A stretch of 64,000 bases of DNA from Actinomadura sp. 6K520 (GTDB taxonomy: Bacteria; Actinomycetota; Actinomycetes; Streptosporangiales; Streptosporangiaceae): assembly GCF_004349245.1 (NCBI RefSeq), contig NZ_SMLC01000017.1, forward strand, positions 1 through 64,000, given 5' to 3'. Positions 16,077-26,000 of this stretch are shown in pieces (position 1 is the stretch's first letter; every line of letters begins with the position of its first letter). The notes under the pieces were generated by a model. The model made no database searches, had not been told where the DNA came from, and worked only from the letters and a program-made list of their open reading frames with translations. The position numbers and the translations under genes are program-made.

Positions 16077-17090
16077 ATGCAACAGGACGAGGAAACAGGC
16101 CGGGTCACCCTGGCCACGGTGGCCGATCAGGCCGGTGTCTCCGTTTCGACCGTTTCGAAAGTCCTGAACGGGCGCGAGGACGTGGCGCGCAAGACCCGCC
16201 TCCGGGTGGAGCGCCTGCTGGAGCACCACGGCTACCAGCGCGGCGTGCGATCGGCGCCCGACGCCGCGCTCATCGAGATCGTCCTGCACGAGATCGAGAG
16301 CCTGTGGACCATGGAGCTGATCCGCGGGGTGGAGAGCGTCGCCAAGGCCAACGACGCGAGCGTGGTGCTGACCGAGAGCGGCACCCGGCACTCCCCCGGC
16401 CCGGAGTGGATCGGCGGGGTGCTGCGCCGCCGCCCCCTCGGCGTGGTGCTGCTGTTCTCCAGCCTCGCGCCGGAGTACAAGAAGCGGCTGCGGGCCCGCT
16501 CGATCCCGTTCGTCATCATCGACCCCGCCGGGGACCCCGAGCCCGACGTCCCGTCGGTCGGCTCGGCCAACTGGTCGGGCGGGCTGGCCGCGACCCGGCA
16601 CCTCATCGACCTCGGCCACCGGCGCATCGCCATCATCACCGGACCCGCGGACATGCTGTGCTCCGTCGCGCGCCTGGACGGGTTCCGCTCGGCGATGGGC
16701 ATGGCCGGACTCGACGTCGACCCGTCCCTCGTCGCCTACGGCGACTTCCACGTCCAGGGCGGCTTCGAGCGGGCGATGGAACTGCTCGGCAGGCCCGACC
16801 GCCCCACCGCGATCTTCGCCGGGAGCGACCTGCAGGCGCTCGGCGCCCTGGAGGCCGCCCGCGTCCACGGCCTCCGCGTCCCGGAGGACCTGTCGGTGGT
16901 GGGCTACGACGACGTCGCGGTCGCGCCGTGGGCCAGCCCCGCCCTGACGACCGTCCACCAGCCGCTCCGCCAGATGGCGGAGTCGGCCACCCAGATCCTC
17001 CTCGGCATCCGCGCCGGCGAGGCCGTCGCGACGCGCATGGAGCTGTCCACCAGCCTCGTCATCCGCAAGAGCACCGCCCCGCCCTGCTAG
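16077..17090 (+). CDS. LacI-family transcriptional regulator
   Basis: 337 residues. The LacI helix-turn-helix is at about 11-35 (TLATVADQAGVSVSTVSKVLNG), then hinge helix KTRLRVERLLEHHGY, then a periplasmic-binding-like effector domain ending VGYDDVAVAPWASPALTTV, the standard C-terminal signature. It should repress a sugar or amine gene set and respond to a small ligand. It could control the adjacent ligase/amidohydrolase pair, or distant glycoside genes; the upstream half-operator favours at least autoregulation. The ATG at 16077 lacks a strong Shine-Dalgarno sequence. Confidence 0.9.
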   Translation: MQQDEETGRVTLATVADQAGVSVSTVSKVLNGREDVARKTRLRVERLLEHHGYQRGVRSAPDAALIEIVLHEIESLWTMELIRGVESVAKANDASVVLTESGTRHSPGPEWIGGVLRRRPLGVVLLFSSLAPEYKKRLRARSIPFVIIDPAGDPEPDVPSVGSANWSGGLAATRHLIDLGHRRIAIITGPADMLCSVARLDGFRSAMGMAGLDVDPSLVAYGDFHVQGGFERAMELLGRPDRPTAIFAGSDLQALGALEAARVHGLRVPEDLSVVGYDDVAVAPWASPALTTVHQPLRQMAESATQILLGIRAGEAVATRMELSTSLVIRKSTAPPC

Positions 17091-17091
17091 C

Positions 17092-17156
17092 CCAGGGGGG
17101 CGACCCCCTGGAACCCCCGTCACGCACTGTGCCAGCCCAGGGGGGCGACCCCCTGG
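17092..17156 (+). repeat. Two tandem copies (45-bp period) of an NCGA-tetraloop hairpin element
   Basis: The hairpin CCAGGGGG-GCGA-CCCCCTGG occurs at 17092-17111 and again at 17137-17156, each followed by gaacccccgt and then (c/a)acgcac. Stem 8 bp, loop 4 nt. It starts 2 nt after the LacI stop. The same architecture recurs at 38986 and, on the other strand, inside rhaI at 38108. It may serve as a terminator here, but its dispersal suggests a small mobile repeat. Confidence 0.85.
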
Positions 17157-17225
17157 AACCCCCGTAACGCACGGCGCACCGTTTCCCGATCCGCTCCGCG
17201 TCTCGTGAAACGGCCCGCCGTGCGG

Positions 17226-17274
17226 CGGGTCCTGCGGCCTGCGCTCGCTGCGCTCGCTCCGGCCGCACGACCCG
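17226..17274. terminator. Large bidirectional terminator-like hairpin
   Basis: CGGGTCCTGCGGCC (17226-17239) pairs with GGCCGCACGACCCG (17261-17274) with one mismatch; the 21-nt loop carries two TGCGCTCGC direct repeats. It separates the convergent LacI and recD2 genes. Confidence 0.6.
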
Positions 17275-17301
17275 TGGGTGATCATGCGGGTGGTCGGTTC
17301 T

Positions 17302-17312
17302 CGAAAGTTTCG
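17302..17312. promoter_or_regulatory. Perfect CGAAASTTTCG-type LacI operator in a convergent intergenic region
   Basis: CGAAAGTTTCG is exactly the CGAAASTTTCG consensus of xylan/glycoside-type LacI repressors in actinobacteria. It lies 6 bp beyond the recD2 stop and 211 bp beyond the LacI stop, where no promoter is expected. It may be chance or an auxiliary looping site. Confidence 0.35.
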
Positions 17313-17317
17313 GGCCG

Positions 17318-19552
17318 TCAGTGTCGGGTGAGGCGGTGGGAGAGGGCGGTGTGGCGGCGGCCGGCGCCGGCGGTGCGGACGGCGGCGGCCAGGGCGCGGC
17401 GGGAGCCGACCAGGACCACCAGCTTCTTCGCGCGGGTGATGCCCGTGTAGAGGAGGTTGCGGCGCAGCATCATCCACGCGCCGGTCGTCAGGGGGATGAC
17501 GACGGCGGGATACTCGCTGCCCTGCGAGCGGTGGATCGTGATCGAGTAGGCGTGGGCGAGTTCGTCCAGCTCGTCGAAGGCGTAGTCGATGCTCTCGTCC
17601 TCGTCGGTCAGGACGGTGAGGGACTGGTCTTCGAGCGAGACCGTCGTGACGACGCCGACGGTGCCGTTGAAGACGCCCGCCTCGCCCTTGTCGTAGTTGT
17701 TGCGCAGCTGGGTGACCTTGTCGCCGACGCGGAAGACGCGTCCGCCGTAACGGCGCTCCGGACGCGCGTCGCCGTGGGGGGTCAGGGCCTCCTGCAGCAG
17801 CGTGTTCAGCGTCCCGGACCCGGCGGCGCCCCGGTGCATGGGCGTGAGCACCTGGACGTCGCGGCGCGGGTCGAGGCCGAACCTGCGGGGGATGCGGTTG
17901 GCGACGACGTCCACGGTGAGCTCGGCGGCCTCGTCCTGCTCCTCGCAGGGGAACAGGAAGAAGTCGGGGTAGCCGCGGGTGTGGGGGTGGTCGCCGGAGT
18001 TGACTCGGTGCGCGTTGACCACGATGCCCGACTGCTGCGCCTGCCGGAAGATCTTCGTGAGCCGGACGCGGGGGATCACCTCGGCGCCCAGGAGGTCGGC
18101 GAGCACCTCCCCGGCGCCGACGGACGGGAGCTGGTCGACGTCCCCGACGAGTAGCAGGTGCGCGCCGCGCGGGATCGCCCTCACCAGCTTGTTCGCGAGG
18201 ATGAGGTCGACCATCGAGCTCTCGTCCACGACGACCAGGTCGGCGTCGAGGGGGTTGTCCTGGTCGTACTTGGGGTCGCCGCCGGGCTGGAGCTGGAGGA
18301 GGCGGTGGACGGTCGCGGCCTCGTGCCCGGTCAGCTCGGCGAGCCGCTTGGCGGCCCGCCCGGTCGGCGCGACCAGGACGATCTTCGCCTTCTTCGCGGC
18401 CGCCAGCTCCACGACCGAGCGGACGGTGAAGCTCTTGCCGCAGCCGGGTCCGCCGGTCAGCACCGACACCTTCGAGGTGAGGGCGAGCTTGACGGCGTCC
18501 TCCTGCTCCGGGGCGAGCGCCTGGCCGGTGCACCGCCGCAGCCACGGGAGGGCCCTGTCCCAGTCGACGTCGGCGAACGCCTTGAGCCGGTCGGTCGGGG
18601 CGTCGAGCAGTTCCAGCAGGCCGCGGGCGAGGGACCGCTCGGCGCGGTGGAACGGGACCAGGTAGACCGCCGGGATCGTCGCCGCGTCCTCCCCCGCCCC
18701 CGGTATCGGCTCGCGGACGACGCCCTCGTCGCGGACCAGCTCGTCCAGCGCCGGGACGATCAGCTCCCGCGGCACCCCGAGGATCTTCTCCGCCGCCGTG
18801 ACGAGGTTGGGCTCGGGCAGGAAGCAGTGCCCGTCGTCGGCGCCCTCCGACAGCGTGTACTGCAGGCCGGCCTTGATCCGCTCCGGGCTGTCGTGCGGGA
18901 TGCCGACGGCCTGCGCGATCGTGTCGGCGGTCTTGAACCCGATGCCCCACACGTCCGACGCGAGCCGGTAAGGCTCCTTGCGCACCGTGTCGACGGACTT
19001 GTCGCCGTACTGCTTGTAGATGCGCACCGCCAGGGACGTGGAGACCCCGACGCCCTGCAGGAAGACCATCACCTCCTTGATGGCCTTCTGCTCCTCCCAC
19101 GCCTCACCGATGCGCTTGGTGCGCTTGGGGCCGAGGCCCTGCACCTCGACGAGGCGCTCCGGCTCCTCCTCGATGATCCGGAGGATGTCGGTCCCGAAGT
19201 GCTCCACCATCCGGTCGGCCATCACCGGCCCGATCCCCTTGATCATGCCGGAGCCGAGGTAGCGGCGGATGCCCTGCACGGTCGCCGGCAGGACGGTCGT
19301 GTACGACTCGGCCTCGAACTGCTTGCCGTACTTCGGGTGGGACCGCCACCGCCCCACCAGCCGCAGGCTCTCCCCGACCTGCGCGCCGAGCAGCGCGCCC
19401 ACGACGGTGAGCAGATCGCTCCCGCTCTTGGCCGTCGCCACCCGCGCGACGGTGTAGCCGGTGTCCTCGTTGGCGTAGGTGATCCGCTCCAGGACGCATT
19501 CGAGTTCCGCGGGCTGGGGCGGTGTGGTGTGGGGGGTCGGCACGACCCTCAT
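17318..19552 (-). CDS. recD2: RecD2-type 5'-3' DNA helicase
   Basis: 744 residues, the usual RecD2 length. Order: N-terminal OB-like segment, helix-hairpin-helix region (GSGMIKGIGPVMADRMVEHF, VQGLGPKRTKRIGEAW), Walker A GGPGCGKS at 367-374, Walker B VVVDESSMVD, motif GDVDQLPSVG and the C-terminal YSITIHRSQGSEYPAV and YTGITRAKKLVVLVG. RecD2 acts without RecBC in repair or replication-fork processing. The ATG at 19552 overlaps the mtnA stop by four bases, so it is translationally coupled to a methionine-salvage gene. The very long frame extending further upstream is antisense to imuB and is not real. Confidence 0.92.
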   Translation of the reverse strand: MRVVPTPHTTPPQPAELECVLERITYANEDTGYTVARVATAKSGSDLLTVVGALLGAQVGESLRLVGRWRSHPKYGKQFEAESYTTVLPATVQGIRRYLGSGMIKGIGPVMADRMVEHFGTDILRIIEEEPERLVEVQGLGPKRTKRIGEAWEEQKAIKEVMVFLQGVGVSTSLAVRIYKQYGDKSVDTVRKEPYRLASDVWGIGFKTADTIAQAVGIPHDSPERIKAGLQYTLSEGADDGHCFLPEPNLVTAAEKILGVPRELIVPALDELVRDEGVVREPIPGAGEDAATIPAVYLVPFHRAERSLARGLLELLDAPTDRLKAFADVDWDRALPWLRRCTGQALAPEQEDAVKLALTSKVSVLTGGPGCGKSFTVRSVVELAAAKKAKIVLVAPTGRAAKRLAELTGHEAATVHRLLQLQPGGDPKYDQDNPLDADLVVVDESSMVDLILANKLVRAIPRGAHLLLVGDVDQLPSVGAGEVLADLLGAEVIPRVRLTKIFRQAQQSGIVVNAHRVNSGDHPHTRGYPDFFLFPCEEQDEAAELTVDVVANRIPRRFGLDPRRDVQVLTPMHRGAAGSGTLNTLLQEALTPHGDARPERRYGGRVFRVGDKVTQLRNNYDKGEAGVFNGTVGVVTTVSLEDQSLTVLTDEDESIDYAFDELDELAHAYSITIHRSQGSEYPAVVIPLTTGAWMMLRRNLLYTGITRAKKLVVLVGSRRALAAAVRTAGAGRRHTALSHRLTRH

Positions 19553-20583
19553 GATGGCCGATGGGGGTGACGCGGCGTCACTCCCGCGGAGACCTCCAGC
19601 ACGCCCGTCTCGGTGACCAGCGCGGTCACGAGATGAGCGGGCGTGACGTCGAAGGCCGGATTGAACGCGCCCACGCCGTCCGGGGCGGTCTTCACCCCGC
19701 CCCAGGTCAGGATCTCCTCTTCGGCGCGTTCCTCGATGGGGATGCCGCCGCCGTCCGGGACGGCCAGGTCGACGGTGCTCCACGGCGCCGCGACGACGAA
19801 GGGGACGCCGGCCGCCGCGCAGGCCAGCGCCACGCCGACCGAGCCGATCTTGTTGGCGGTGTCGCCGTTGGCGGCGACGCGGTCGGCGCCGATGACGGCC
19901 ACGTCCGCCAGGCCGCGCAGGATCGTGCTCGGCGCCGCGCCGTCCGCCTGCACGACGCACGGGACACCCGCCTGTTCGAGTTCCCACGCGGTGAGGCGGG
20001 CGCCCTGGAGGAGCGGGCGCGTCTCGTCGGCGTAGACGAGCGCCACGCGTCCCCGCTGGTGCAGTTCGCGGACGACGCCGAGGGCCGTCCCCCAGCCGGC
20101 CGTGGCGAGGGCGCCGGCGTTGCAGTGGGTGAGGACGCGCAGGGGCCGGTCCCCGGTGCGGCCGAGAATCCAGTCGGCGCCGAACGCTCCGATGGCGCGG
20201 TTGCCGCGGACGTCCTCGTCCAGCAGCGCCTGCGCCTCTGCCGCCACCGCGCCCGCCCCCGCGGCGACGAACGGCAGCACGCGGTCGACGCCCGCGGACA
20301 GGTTGACCGCGGTCGGGCGCGCCTCCCGGATGCGGGCGATCGCGGTGTCGCGTGCGGCGTCGTCCCAGCCCTCCCGCGCGGCCTGGCGGACGGCGATGGC
20401 GACGCCGAACGCGCCCGCCACGCCCAGCGCGGGGGCGCCGCGCACGACCAGCCGGCGGATCGCGTCGACCAGCGTGCCGACATCGCGGGCCACGAGGTAC
20501 TCGACCCTTCCGGGCAGGACGGTCTGGTCCAGCAGCCGCAGCCCGTCGCCGGTCCATTCGATGGTCCGCACATCGCTCGTCAT
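19549..20583 (-). CDS. mtnA: S-methyl-5-thioribose-1-phosphate isomerase
   Basis: 344 residues of the eIF2B-alpha-like aldose-ketose isomerase family. Diagnostic segments: VRGAPALGVAGAFG, THCNAGALATAGWGTALGV, YADETRPLLQGARLTAWEL, GADRVAANGDTANKIG and GIPIEERAEEEI. The catalytic Cys (HCNAG) and Asp (GADR) are conserved. It converts methylthioribose-1-P to methylthioribulose-1-P in methionine salvage. I use the ATG at 20583 (MTSDVRTIEW), ten residues inside the longest frame. It is divergent from the LexA-controlled mutasome operon and shares a 143-bp intergenic region with it. Confidence 0.93.
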   Translation of the reverse strand: MTSDVRTIEWTGDGLRLLDQTVLPGRVEYLVARDVGTLVDAIRRLVVRGAPALGVAGAFGVAIAVRQAAREGWDDAARDTAIARIREARPTAVNLSAGVDRVLPFVAAGAGAVAAEAQALLDEDVRGNRAIGAFGADWILGRTGDRPLRVLTHCNAGALATAGWGTALGVVRELHQRGRVALVYADETRPLLQGARLTAWELEQAGVPCVVQADGAAPSTILRGLADVAVIGADRVAANGDTANKIGSVGVALACAAAGVPFVVAAPWSTVDLAVPDGGGIPIEERAEEEILTWGGVKTAPDGVGAFNPAFDVTPAHLVTALVTETGVLEVSAGVTPRHPHRPS

Positions 20584-20669
20584 ACCGCCATGATGCCCGC
20601 GAAAAGCCGCCATCCCCTACGCCACCGGGGATCACGGGCCCATCGTCGCGCTCTGTGACCTGCGAGAAC

Positions 20670-20695
20670 TTGACACAGGTCGAACTCGTGTTCGA
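20670..20695 (+). promoter_or_regulatory. LexA (SOS) box overlapping the imuA'-imuB-dnaE2 promoter
   Basis: TTGACA (20670-20675) is followed directly by the perfect palindrome TCGAACTCGTGTTCGA (20680-20695), which matches the actinobacterial SOS-box consensus. LexA bound here would lie between the -35 and -10 elements. The start of the first gene is 32 nt downstream. Confidence 0.9.
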
Positions 20696-20726
20696 AATTG
20701 TGCGGAGGGATGAAGGGAGGGCGACC

Positions 20727-21497
20727 GTGCCGGAGGCGGTGCTGCGGGAGCTGGTGCGGGACACGGTGCCGCCCGGTGCGGGGGACACGCTGCCCGTGCT
20801 GCCCGCGCTCAGGCCCGCCGTCCCCGGCGGGCTGCGCCCGGGGTCGGTCGTGGGGCTGCGGGGGCCCGGCGCAGCGTCCCTCGGTCTCGCCCTCGTCGCG
20901 GGCGTGTCCCGGCACGGCGGCGAGGACGGCACCGGCGGCTGGTGCGGTGTCGTCGGCGTCCCGGAGTTCGGCGTGGCCGCCGCGGCCGGCATGGGGGCCG
21001 CACCGGAGCGGCTCCTCCTCGTCGACGAGCCGGGCGAGCGCTGGCCGGACGTGGTCGCCGCGCTCTGCGAGGCCGTGGACCTGATCCTGCTGTGCCCTCC
21101 GGAGCGTCCCGGCGCCGCGGCGGTCCGCCGCCTGTCGGCGCTGGCCCGCAAGCACGGGTGCGTCCTCACGCTGACCGGCGCGTTCGCCGGCGACTGGGCG
21201 GGCACGCGCCTCCGGCTGCGCCTGGAGGGCGGGGTCTGGGACGGTCTCGCCGACGGCCACGGCCGACTCACCGGCCGCCGCGCCGAGGTCGTCGCCGAGG
21301 GCCGCGACGCCCCCGGCCCGGGCCGCCGGGCCCGTGTCTGGCTCCCCGCCCCGGACGGCACCGTCACACCGGACGAGACGGTCCGGCCACCGCTGGAGCT
21401 CGTCCCCGAGCCCGTCGCGAACGGCGGACCCGTCCACCGGGCGCCGTCCGGTGTCCCGCCGCGAGTGCGCGTGCCGGTCGAGGAGGGAATCGCGTGA
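20727..21497 (+). CDS. imuA': ImuA'-like RecA-fold mutasome accessory protein
   Basis: 256 residues with a weak RecA-like ATPase core: GLRGPGAASLGLALVAG sits where a Walker A belongs but lacks the GKT/S lysine, followed by LLLVDEPGERWPDVV and DLILLCPPER. In mycobacteria ImuA' with ImuB recruits DnaE2 for damage-induced mutagenesis. The identity rests mainly on position: first in a LexA-boxed operon before imuB and dnaE2. GTG at 20727 has GGGAGG 6 nt upstream. Its stop overlaps the imuB GTG by four bases. Confidence 0.78.
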   Translation: MPEAVLRELVRDTVPPGAGDTLPVLPALRPAVPGGLRPGSVVGLRGPGAASLGLALVAGVSRHGGEDGTGGWCGVVGVPEFGVAAAAGMGAAPERLLLVDEPGERWPDVVAALCEAVDLILLCPPERPGAAAVRRLSALARKHGCVLTLTGAFAGDWAGTRLRLRLEGGVWDGLADGHGRLTGRRAEVVAEGRDAPGPGRRARVWLPAPDGTVTPDETVRPPLELVPEPVANGGPVHRAPSGVPPRVRVPVEEGIA

Positions 21498-23011
21498 CGC
21501 GGGTCCTGGTCGTGTGGTGCCCGGACTGGCCGGCCACGGCGGTGGGGGTGGACGCGTCCGCCGCCGGGGCGGTGGTGGAGAAGGGCCAGGTGGCGGCCTG
21601 CACGGCGGCGGCACGGGCCGAGGGGGTGCGGCGGGGCCAGCGGCTGCGGGACGCGCAGCGGCGGTGCCCGGAGCTGGTGGTGCGGGAACGCGACCGCGAC
21701 GCGGAGGGGCGGCTGTTCGAGACGGTCGCCGGGGCTGTCGCGGAGCTCACACCGCGCGTCGAGGTGGTGCGGCCGGGGCTGTGCGCGCTGCCCGCGCGGG
21801 GCCCGGCGCGGTTCTACGGGGGCGAGGAGGCGCTGCGCGTCCTCGTCCAGGACACGGTCGTGGAGGCCGGGTACGACTGCGGGGCCGGCGTCTCGGACGG
21901 GCTGTTCGCCGCGGAGCTGGCCGCGCGGGCCGGGCAGGGCGGCGTCGTGGTGCCGGAGGGCGGCGCGGCGGCGTTCCTCGCGCCGTACCCGCTGTCGGTG
22001 CTGGACCGGCCGGAGCTCGCCGATCTGCTGCGGCGCCTCGGCGTCAAGACCCTGGGGGACTTCGCGGCGCTGCCGTCCGGGGACGTCGCCGGGCGGTTCG
22101 GAGCGGACGGGACGCTCGCGCACCGGCTGGCCAGGGGCGAGGAGCCGCGCCCGCTCGCGCCCGTCCGCGCCGCCGCCGACCTGTCGGTGCGCGCCGCGTT
22201 CGAGCCGCCCGCCGAGCAGGCCGAGCGGGTCGTGTTCGGGGCGAAGCGGCTCGCCACCGAGCTGCACGAGGGGCTCGCGGCGGGCGGGCTGGCCTGCGTC
22301 CGGCTGGAGGTCGCGGCCGGGTTCGCGGACGGCCACGTGCTGCGACGGCTGTGGCGCCATGACGGCCTGTCTGCGCTGGCGGTGGCCGAGCGGGTCAGGT
22401 GGCAGCTGTCGGCGTGGCAGCCGCGGGGCGCCCAGGCCGAGCACGTGTGGGGCGGGGTGACGTGGCTGGAGCTGGTTCCCGACCAGCTCGTCCCGGACGA
22501 GGGGCGGCAGGAGGCGCTCTGGGGCCGCACCACCGTCACCGACCGGATCGCGCGGGCCGCCGACCGCGTCCAGGCGCTGCTGGGCCACCGGGGGATCACC
22601 CGCCCGATGCTGGTCGGCGGGCGCGGGCCGGGCGAGCAGGTCGTCCGGGTGCCGGTGGGCGATCTGGCCCCGGCCGACCTGCCGGAGGGGCCGTGGCCGG
22701 GCCGGGTCGGGGCGCCGGCCCCGGCGGTCGTGCCGGTGGCGCCGCCGGGCGCCGAGCTGCTCGACGCGTCGGGCGGCGCCGTGGTGGTGTCGGCGCGGTG
22801 CGAGGTGTCCGCGCCGCCCGCCACGCTCACCGTCGGGGGCCGTCCCGCCGCGGTCACCGGGTGGACGGGCCCGTGGCCCGCCGACGAGCGCTGGTGGGAC
22901 CCCGGCCGGGCGCGGCGCCGCGCGAGGTTCCAGGTCACCACGGACGACGGCGCCGCCTACCTGCTCGCCGTCGAGGGCGGCCGGTGGCACGTGGAGGCCG
23001 TCTATGACTAG
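21494..23011 (+). CDS. imuB: ImuB, catalytically degenerate Y-family polymerase-like protein
   Basis: 505 residues. The N-terminal two thirds resemble a Y-family polymerase (VVWCPDWPATAVG, AEGVRRGQRLRDAQRRCPEL, FYGGEEALRVLVQD, ELADLLRRLGVKTLGDFAAL), but the acidic metal ligands of active enzymes are not evident, as expected for ImuB. The C-terminal region (RWWDPGRARRRARFQV) is typical of the family. It acts as the hub between the beta clamp, ImuA' and DnaE2 in translesion synthesis. GTG at 21494 has GAGGAGGG 6 nt upstream and overlaps the previous stop (GTGA). Confidence 0.88.
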   Translation: MTRVLVVWCPDWPATAVGVDASAAGAVVEKGQVAACTAAARAEGVRRGQRLRDAQRRCPELVVRERDRDAEGRLFETVAGAVAELTPRVEVVRPGLCALPARGPARFYGGEEALRVLVQDTVVEAGYDCGAGVSDGLFAAELAARAGQGGVVVPEGGAAAFLAPYPLSVLDRPELADLLRRLGVKTLGDFAALPSGDVAGRFGADGTLAHRLARGEEPRPLAPVRAAADLSVRAAFEPPAEQAERVVFGAKRLATELHEGLAAGGLACVRLEVAAGFADGHVLRRLWRHDGLSALAVAERVRWQLSAWQPRGAQAEHVWGGVTWLELVPDQLVPDEGRQEALWGRTTVTDRIARAADRVQALLGHRGITRPMLVGGRGPGEQVVRVPVGDLAPADLPEGPWPGRVGAPAPAVVPVAPPGAELLDASGGAVVVSARCEVSAPPATLTVGGRPAAVTGWTGPWPADERWWDPGRARRRARFQVTTDDGAAYLLAVEGGRWHVEAVYD

Positions 23012-23035
23012 GTCTCACCGGAGCGGTGGCGGCTG

Positions 23036-26000
23036 ATGGGGTGGCACAACCCGCCGATCCCGTGGCGGGAGTTCGAGGAACGGCTGTCGTGGCGGCCCTC
23101 CAGGCAGCGGGCGGCGGAGCCGCCGGAGGCGCCCCCGCCGCCCCGCCGCGAGACCGGGGACGTGCCGTGGGCGGAGCTGCACTGCCATTCGTCGTTCAGC
23201 TTCCTCGACGGCGCCAGCGACCCCGGCTCGCTGGTCGCGGAGGCGGCGCGGCTCGGCGTGGAGACGATGGCGATCACCGACCACGACGGCATGTACGGGG
23301 CGGTGCAGTTCGCGCAGGCCGCGGCCGAGGCCGGCATCGGGACGGTGTTCGGCGCCGAGCTGGGCCTCGGCCTGCCCGGGCCGCGAACCGGTGCGCCCGA
23401 CCCGGGCGGACGGCATCTGCTGGTGCTCGCGCGGGGCGCCCCCGGGTACGCGCGGCTCTGCTCGGCGATCACGTCCGCGCAGCTCGCGGGCGGGCGGAAG
23501 GGCCGTCCCGTGTACGACCCGGCCGCGCTCGCCGGCGCCCACGACGGGCACTGGGCCGTGCTGACCGGCTGCCGGAAGGGCCCGGTGCCGGCGGCGCTGG
23601 CGGCGGGCGGGCCGGACGCGGCGGAGCGGGAGCTGCGGAACCTGACCGGCATGTTCGGGCGGGAGAACGTGTTCGTCGAGCTGATCGACCACGACCAGCC
23701 GGACGACGACCACCGCAACGACGCCCTGTTCGAGCTGGCCGCGCGGGTCGGGTGCGGCGCGGTGGCGTCGAACAACGTGCACTTCGCGGCGCCGGGCGCC
23801 GACGCGCGGCTGGCGCAGGCGATGGCGGCCGTCCGCGCCCGCCGCGGCCTCGACGACATGGCGGGCTGGCTCCCGGCGGGCGGCACGGCGCATATCCGGA
23901 GCGGCGCCGAGATGGCGCGGAGGCTGGCGCGGTTCCCCGGCGTCCTGGAACGGACCGCCGCGCTCGGCAGGGAGTGCCGGTTCGGCTTCGGCGTCGTCGC
24001 GCCCCGCCTGCCGGACTGGCCCGTCCCGGACGGGCACACCGAGGCGAGCTGGCTGCGCCACCTGGTGCGGGAGGGCGCGCTCAAGCGGTACGGGCCGCCG
24101 GAGCGGGAACGGGTGTCCGGCGCGCACGAGCAGATCGCCAGGGAGCTGGACGTCATCGAGCAGCTCGGTTTCCCCGGCTACTTCCTGATCGTGCACGACA
24201 TCGTGGAGTTCTGCCGCGGCCGGGGCATCCTGTGCCAGGGCCGGGGGTCGGCGGCGAACTCGGCGGTCTGCTACGCGCTCGGCATCACCGGGGTCGACGC
24301 CGTCCGGCACGGGCTGCTGTTCGAGCGGTTCCTGTCGCCGGGCCGGGACGGGCCGCCCGACATCGACCTGGACATCGAGCACCGCCGCCGCGAGGAGGCC
24401 ATCCAGTACGTCTACGGGAAGTACGGGCGCGAGTGCACCGCCCAGGTCGCGAACGTCATCACCTACCGGCCGCGGATGGCCGTGCGGGACGCGGCACGCG
24501 CGCTCGGGTTCTCCCCCGGCCAGCAGGACGCCTGGTCGAAGGGCGTCGACCCGCGCGACCCGGTCGGCGCGGAGAGCGACGTCCCCGCGCCGGTCATGGA
24601 GCTGGCGAACCGGATGCTGGCGCTGCCCCGCCACCTCGGCATCCACTCCGGCGGCATGGTGATCGCCGACCGGCCCGTCGGGGAGATCTGCCCGATCGAG
24701 TGGGCGACGATGCCGGGCCGCAGCGTCCTGCAGTGGGACAAGGACGACTGCGCGGCGGCGGGGCTGGTGAAGTTCGACCTGCTCGGCCTCGGCATGCTCG
24801 CGGCGCTGCACGACTGCTTCGACCTCGTGGCCGGGCATCACGGGCGGCGGTACGACCTGCAGTCCGTCCCGCCGGACGACCCGCTCGTGTACGACATGCT
24901 GTGCGACGCCGACACCGTCGGGGTCTTCCAGGTGGAGTCGCGGGCGCAGATGGCCACGCTGCCGCGGCTGAAGCCCCGCGAGTTCTACGACCTGGTGGTG
25001 GAGGTGGCGCTGATCCGGCCCGGGCCGATCCAGGGCGGTTCCGTCCACCCGTACCTACGGCGCCGCAAGGGCATGGAGCCCGCGAGCTGCCCGCATCCGC
25101 TGATGGAGCCTGCCCTGTCGCGGACGCTGGGCGTGCCGCTGTTCCAGGAGCAGATGATGCAGCTCGCCGTGGACTGCGCCGGGTTCACGCCGGCCGAGTC
25201 CGACCGGCTCCGGCAGGCGATGGGCGCCAAGCGCGCGCCCGAGCGCGTCGAGCGGCTGCGACGGAGGCTGCTGGACGGGATGGCGGAGCGCGGCATCCCC
25301 GCCGACGTCGCGGAGAGCGTGTACGAGAAGATCCTCGGCTTCACCGGCTTCGGCTTCCCCGAGTCGCACGCGCAGAGCTTCGCGCACCTGGTCTACGCGA
25401 GCGCCTACCTCAAGAGGCACTACCCGGCCGCGTTCACCGCCGCCCTGGTCCGGAACCAGCCGATGGGGTTCTACAGCTCGCAGAGCCTCCTGGCGGACGC
25501 CCGGCACCACGGCGTCGTGGTCAGGGGCGTGGACATCAACGCGAGCGGCGTCCACCCGACGCTGGAGGAGCCGATACCGGTCGACTCCGGCCATCCGCAC
25601 GCGCCCGCCGAGCCGCAGCCCGCGATCCGGCTCGGTTTCGCCGGCATCCGCAACCTGGGCGAGGAGTCGGCGGAGGCGATCGCGGCGGGCCGCCCCTACA
25701 CGAGCATGGAGGACCTCGCCCGGCGGGTGCCCCTGTCGGCCGGGGCACTGGAGGCCCTGGCGACGGCGGGCGCGTTCGACCGGTTCGGCCTGTCCCGGCG
25801 TGCGGCGCTGTGGGCGGCGGGCGCGCTGGCGGGTTCCGGCCCGGGGCGGCTCGAAGGGGTGACGCCGGGCGCGGCCGCTCCCCCGCTGCCCGCGATGACG
25901 CCGATCGAGGAGACACTCGCCGACCTGTGGGCGACGGGCGTCTCCCGCACCCACCCGGTGGCGCACGTCCGGGAGGCGCTGGACGAGCTGGGCGCGCTGT

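Noticed and set aside
13277-17167. A plus-strand open frame of about 1296 codons
   Set aside because: It runs antisense to the flavoprotein and amidohydrolase and out of frame with the GS-like ligase and LacI genes; no conserved motif appears.
17318-22990. A single minus-strand open frame of about 1890 codons
   Set aside because: Only the first 744 codons from 19552 downward encode RecD2. The upstream part is antisense to mtnA's neighbour imuA'-imuB and has the Arg/Pro/Ala-rich composition of GC-driven spurious frames.
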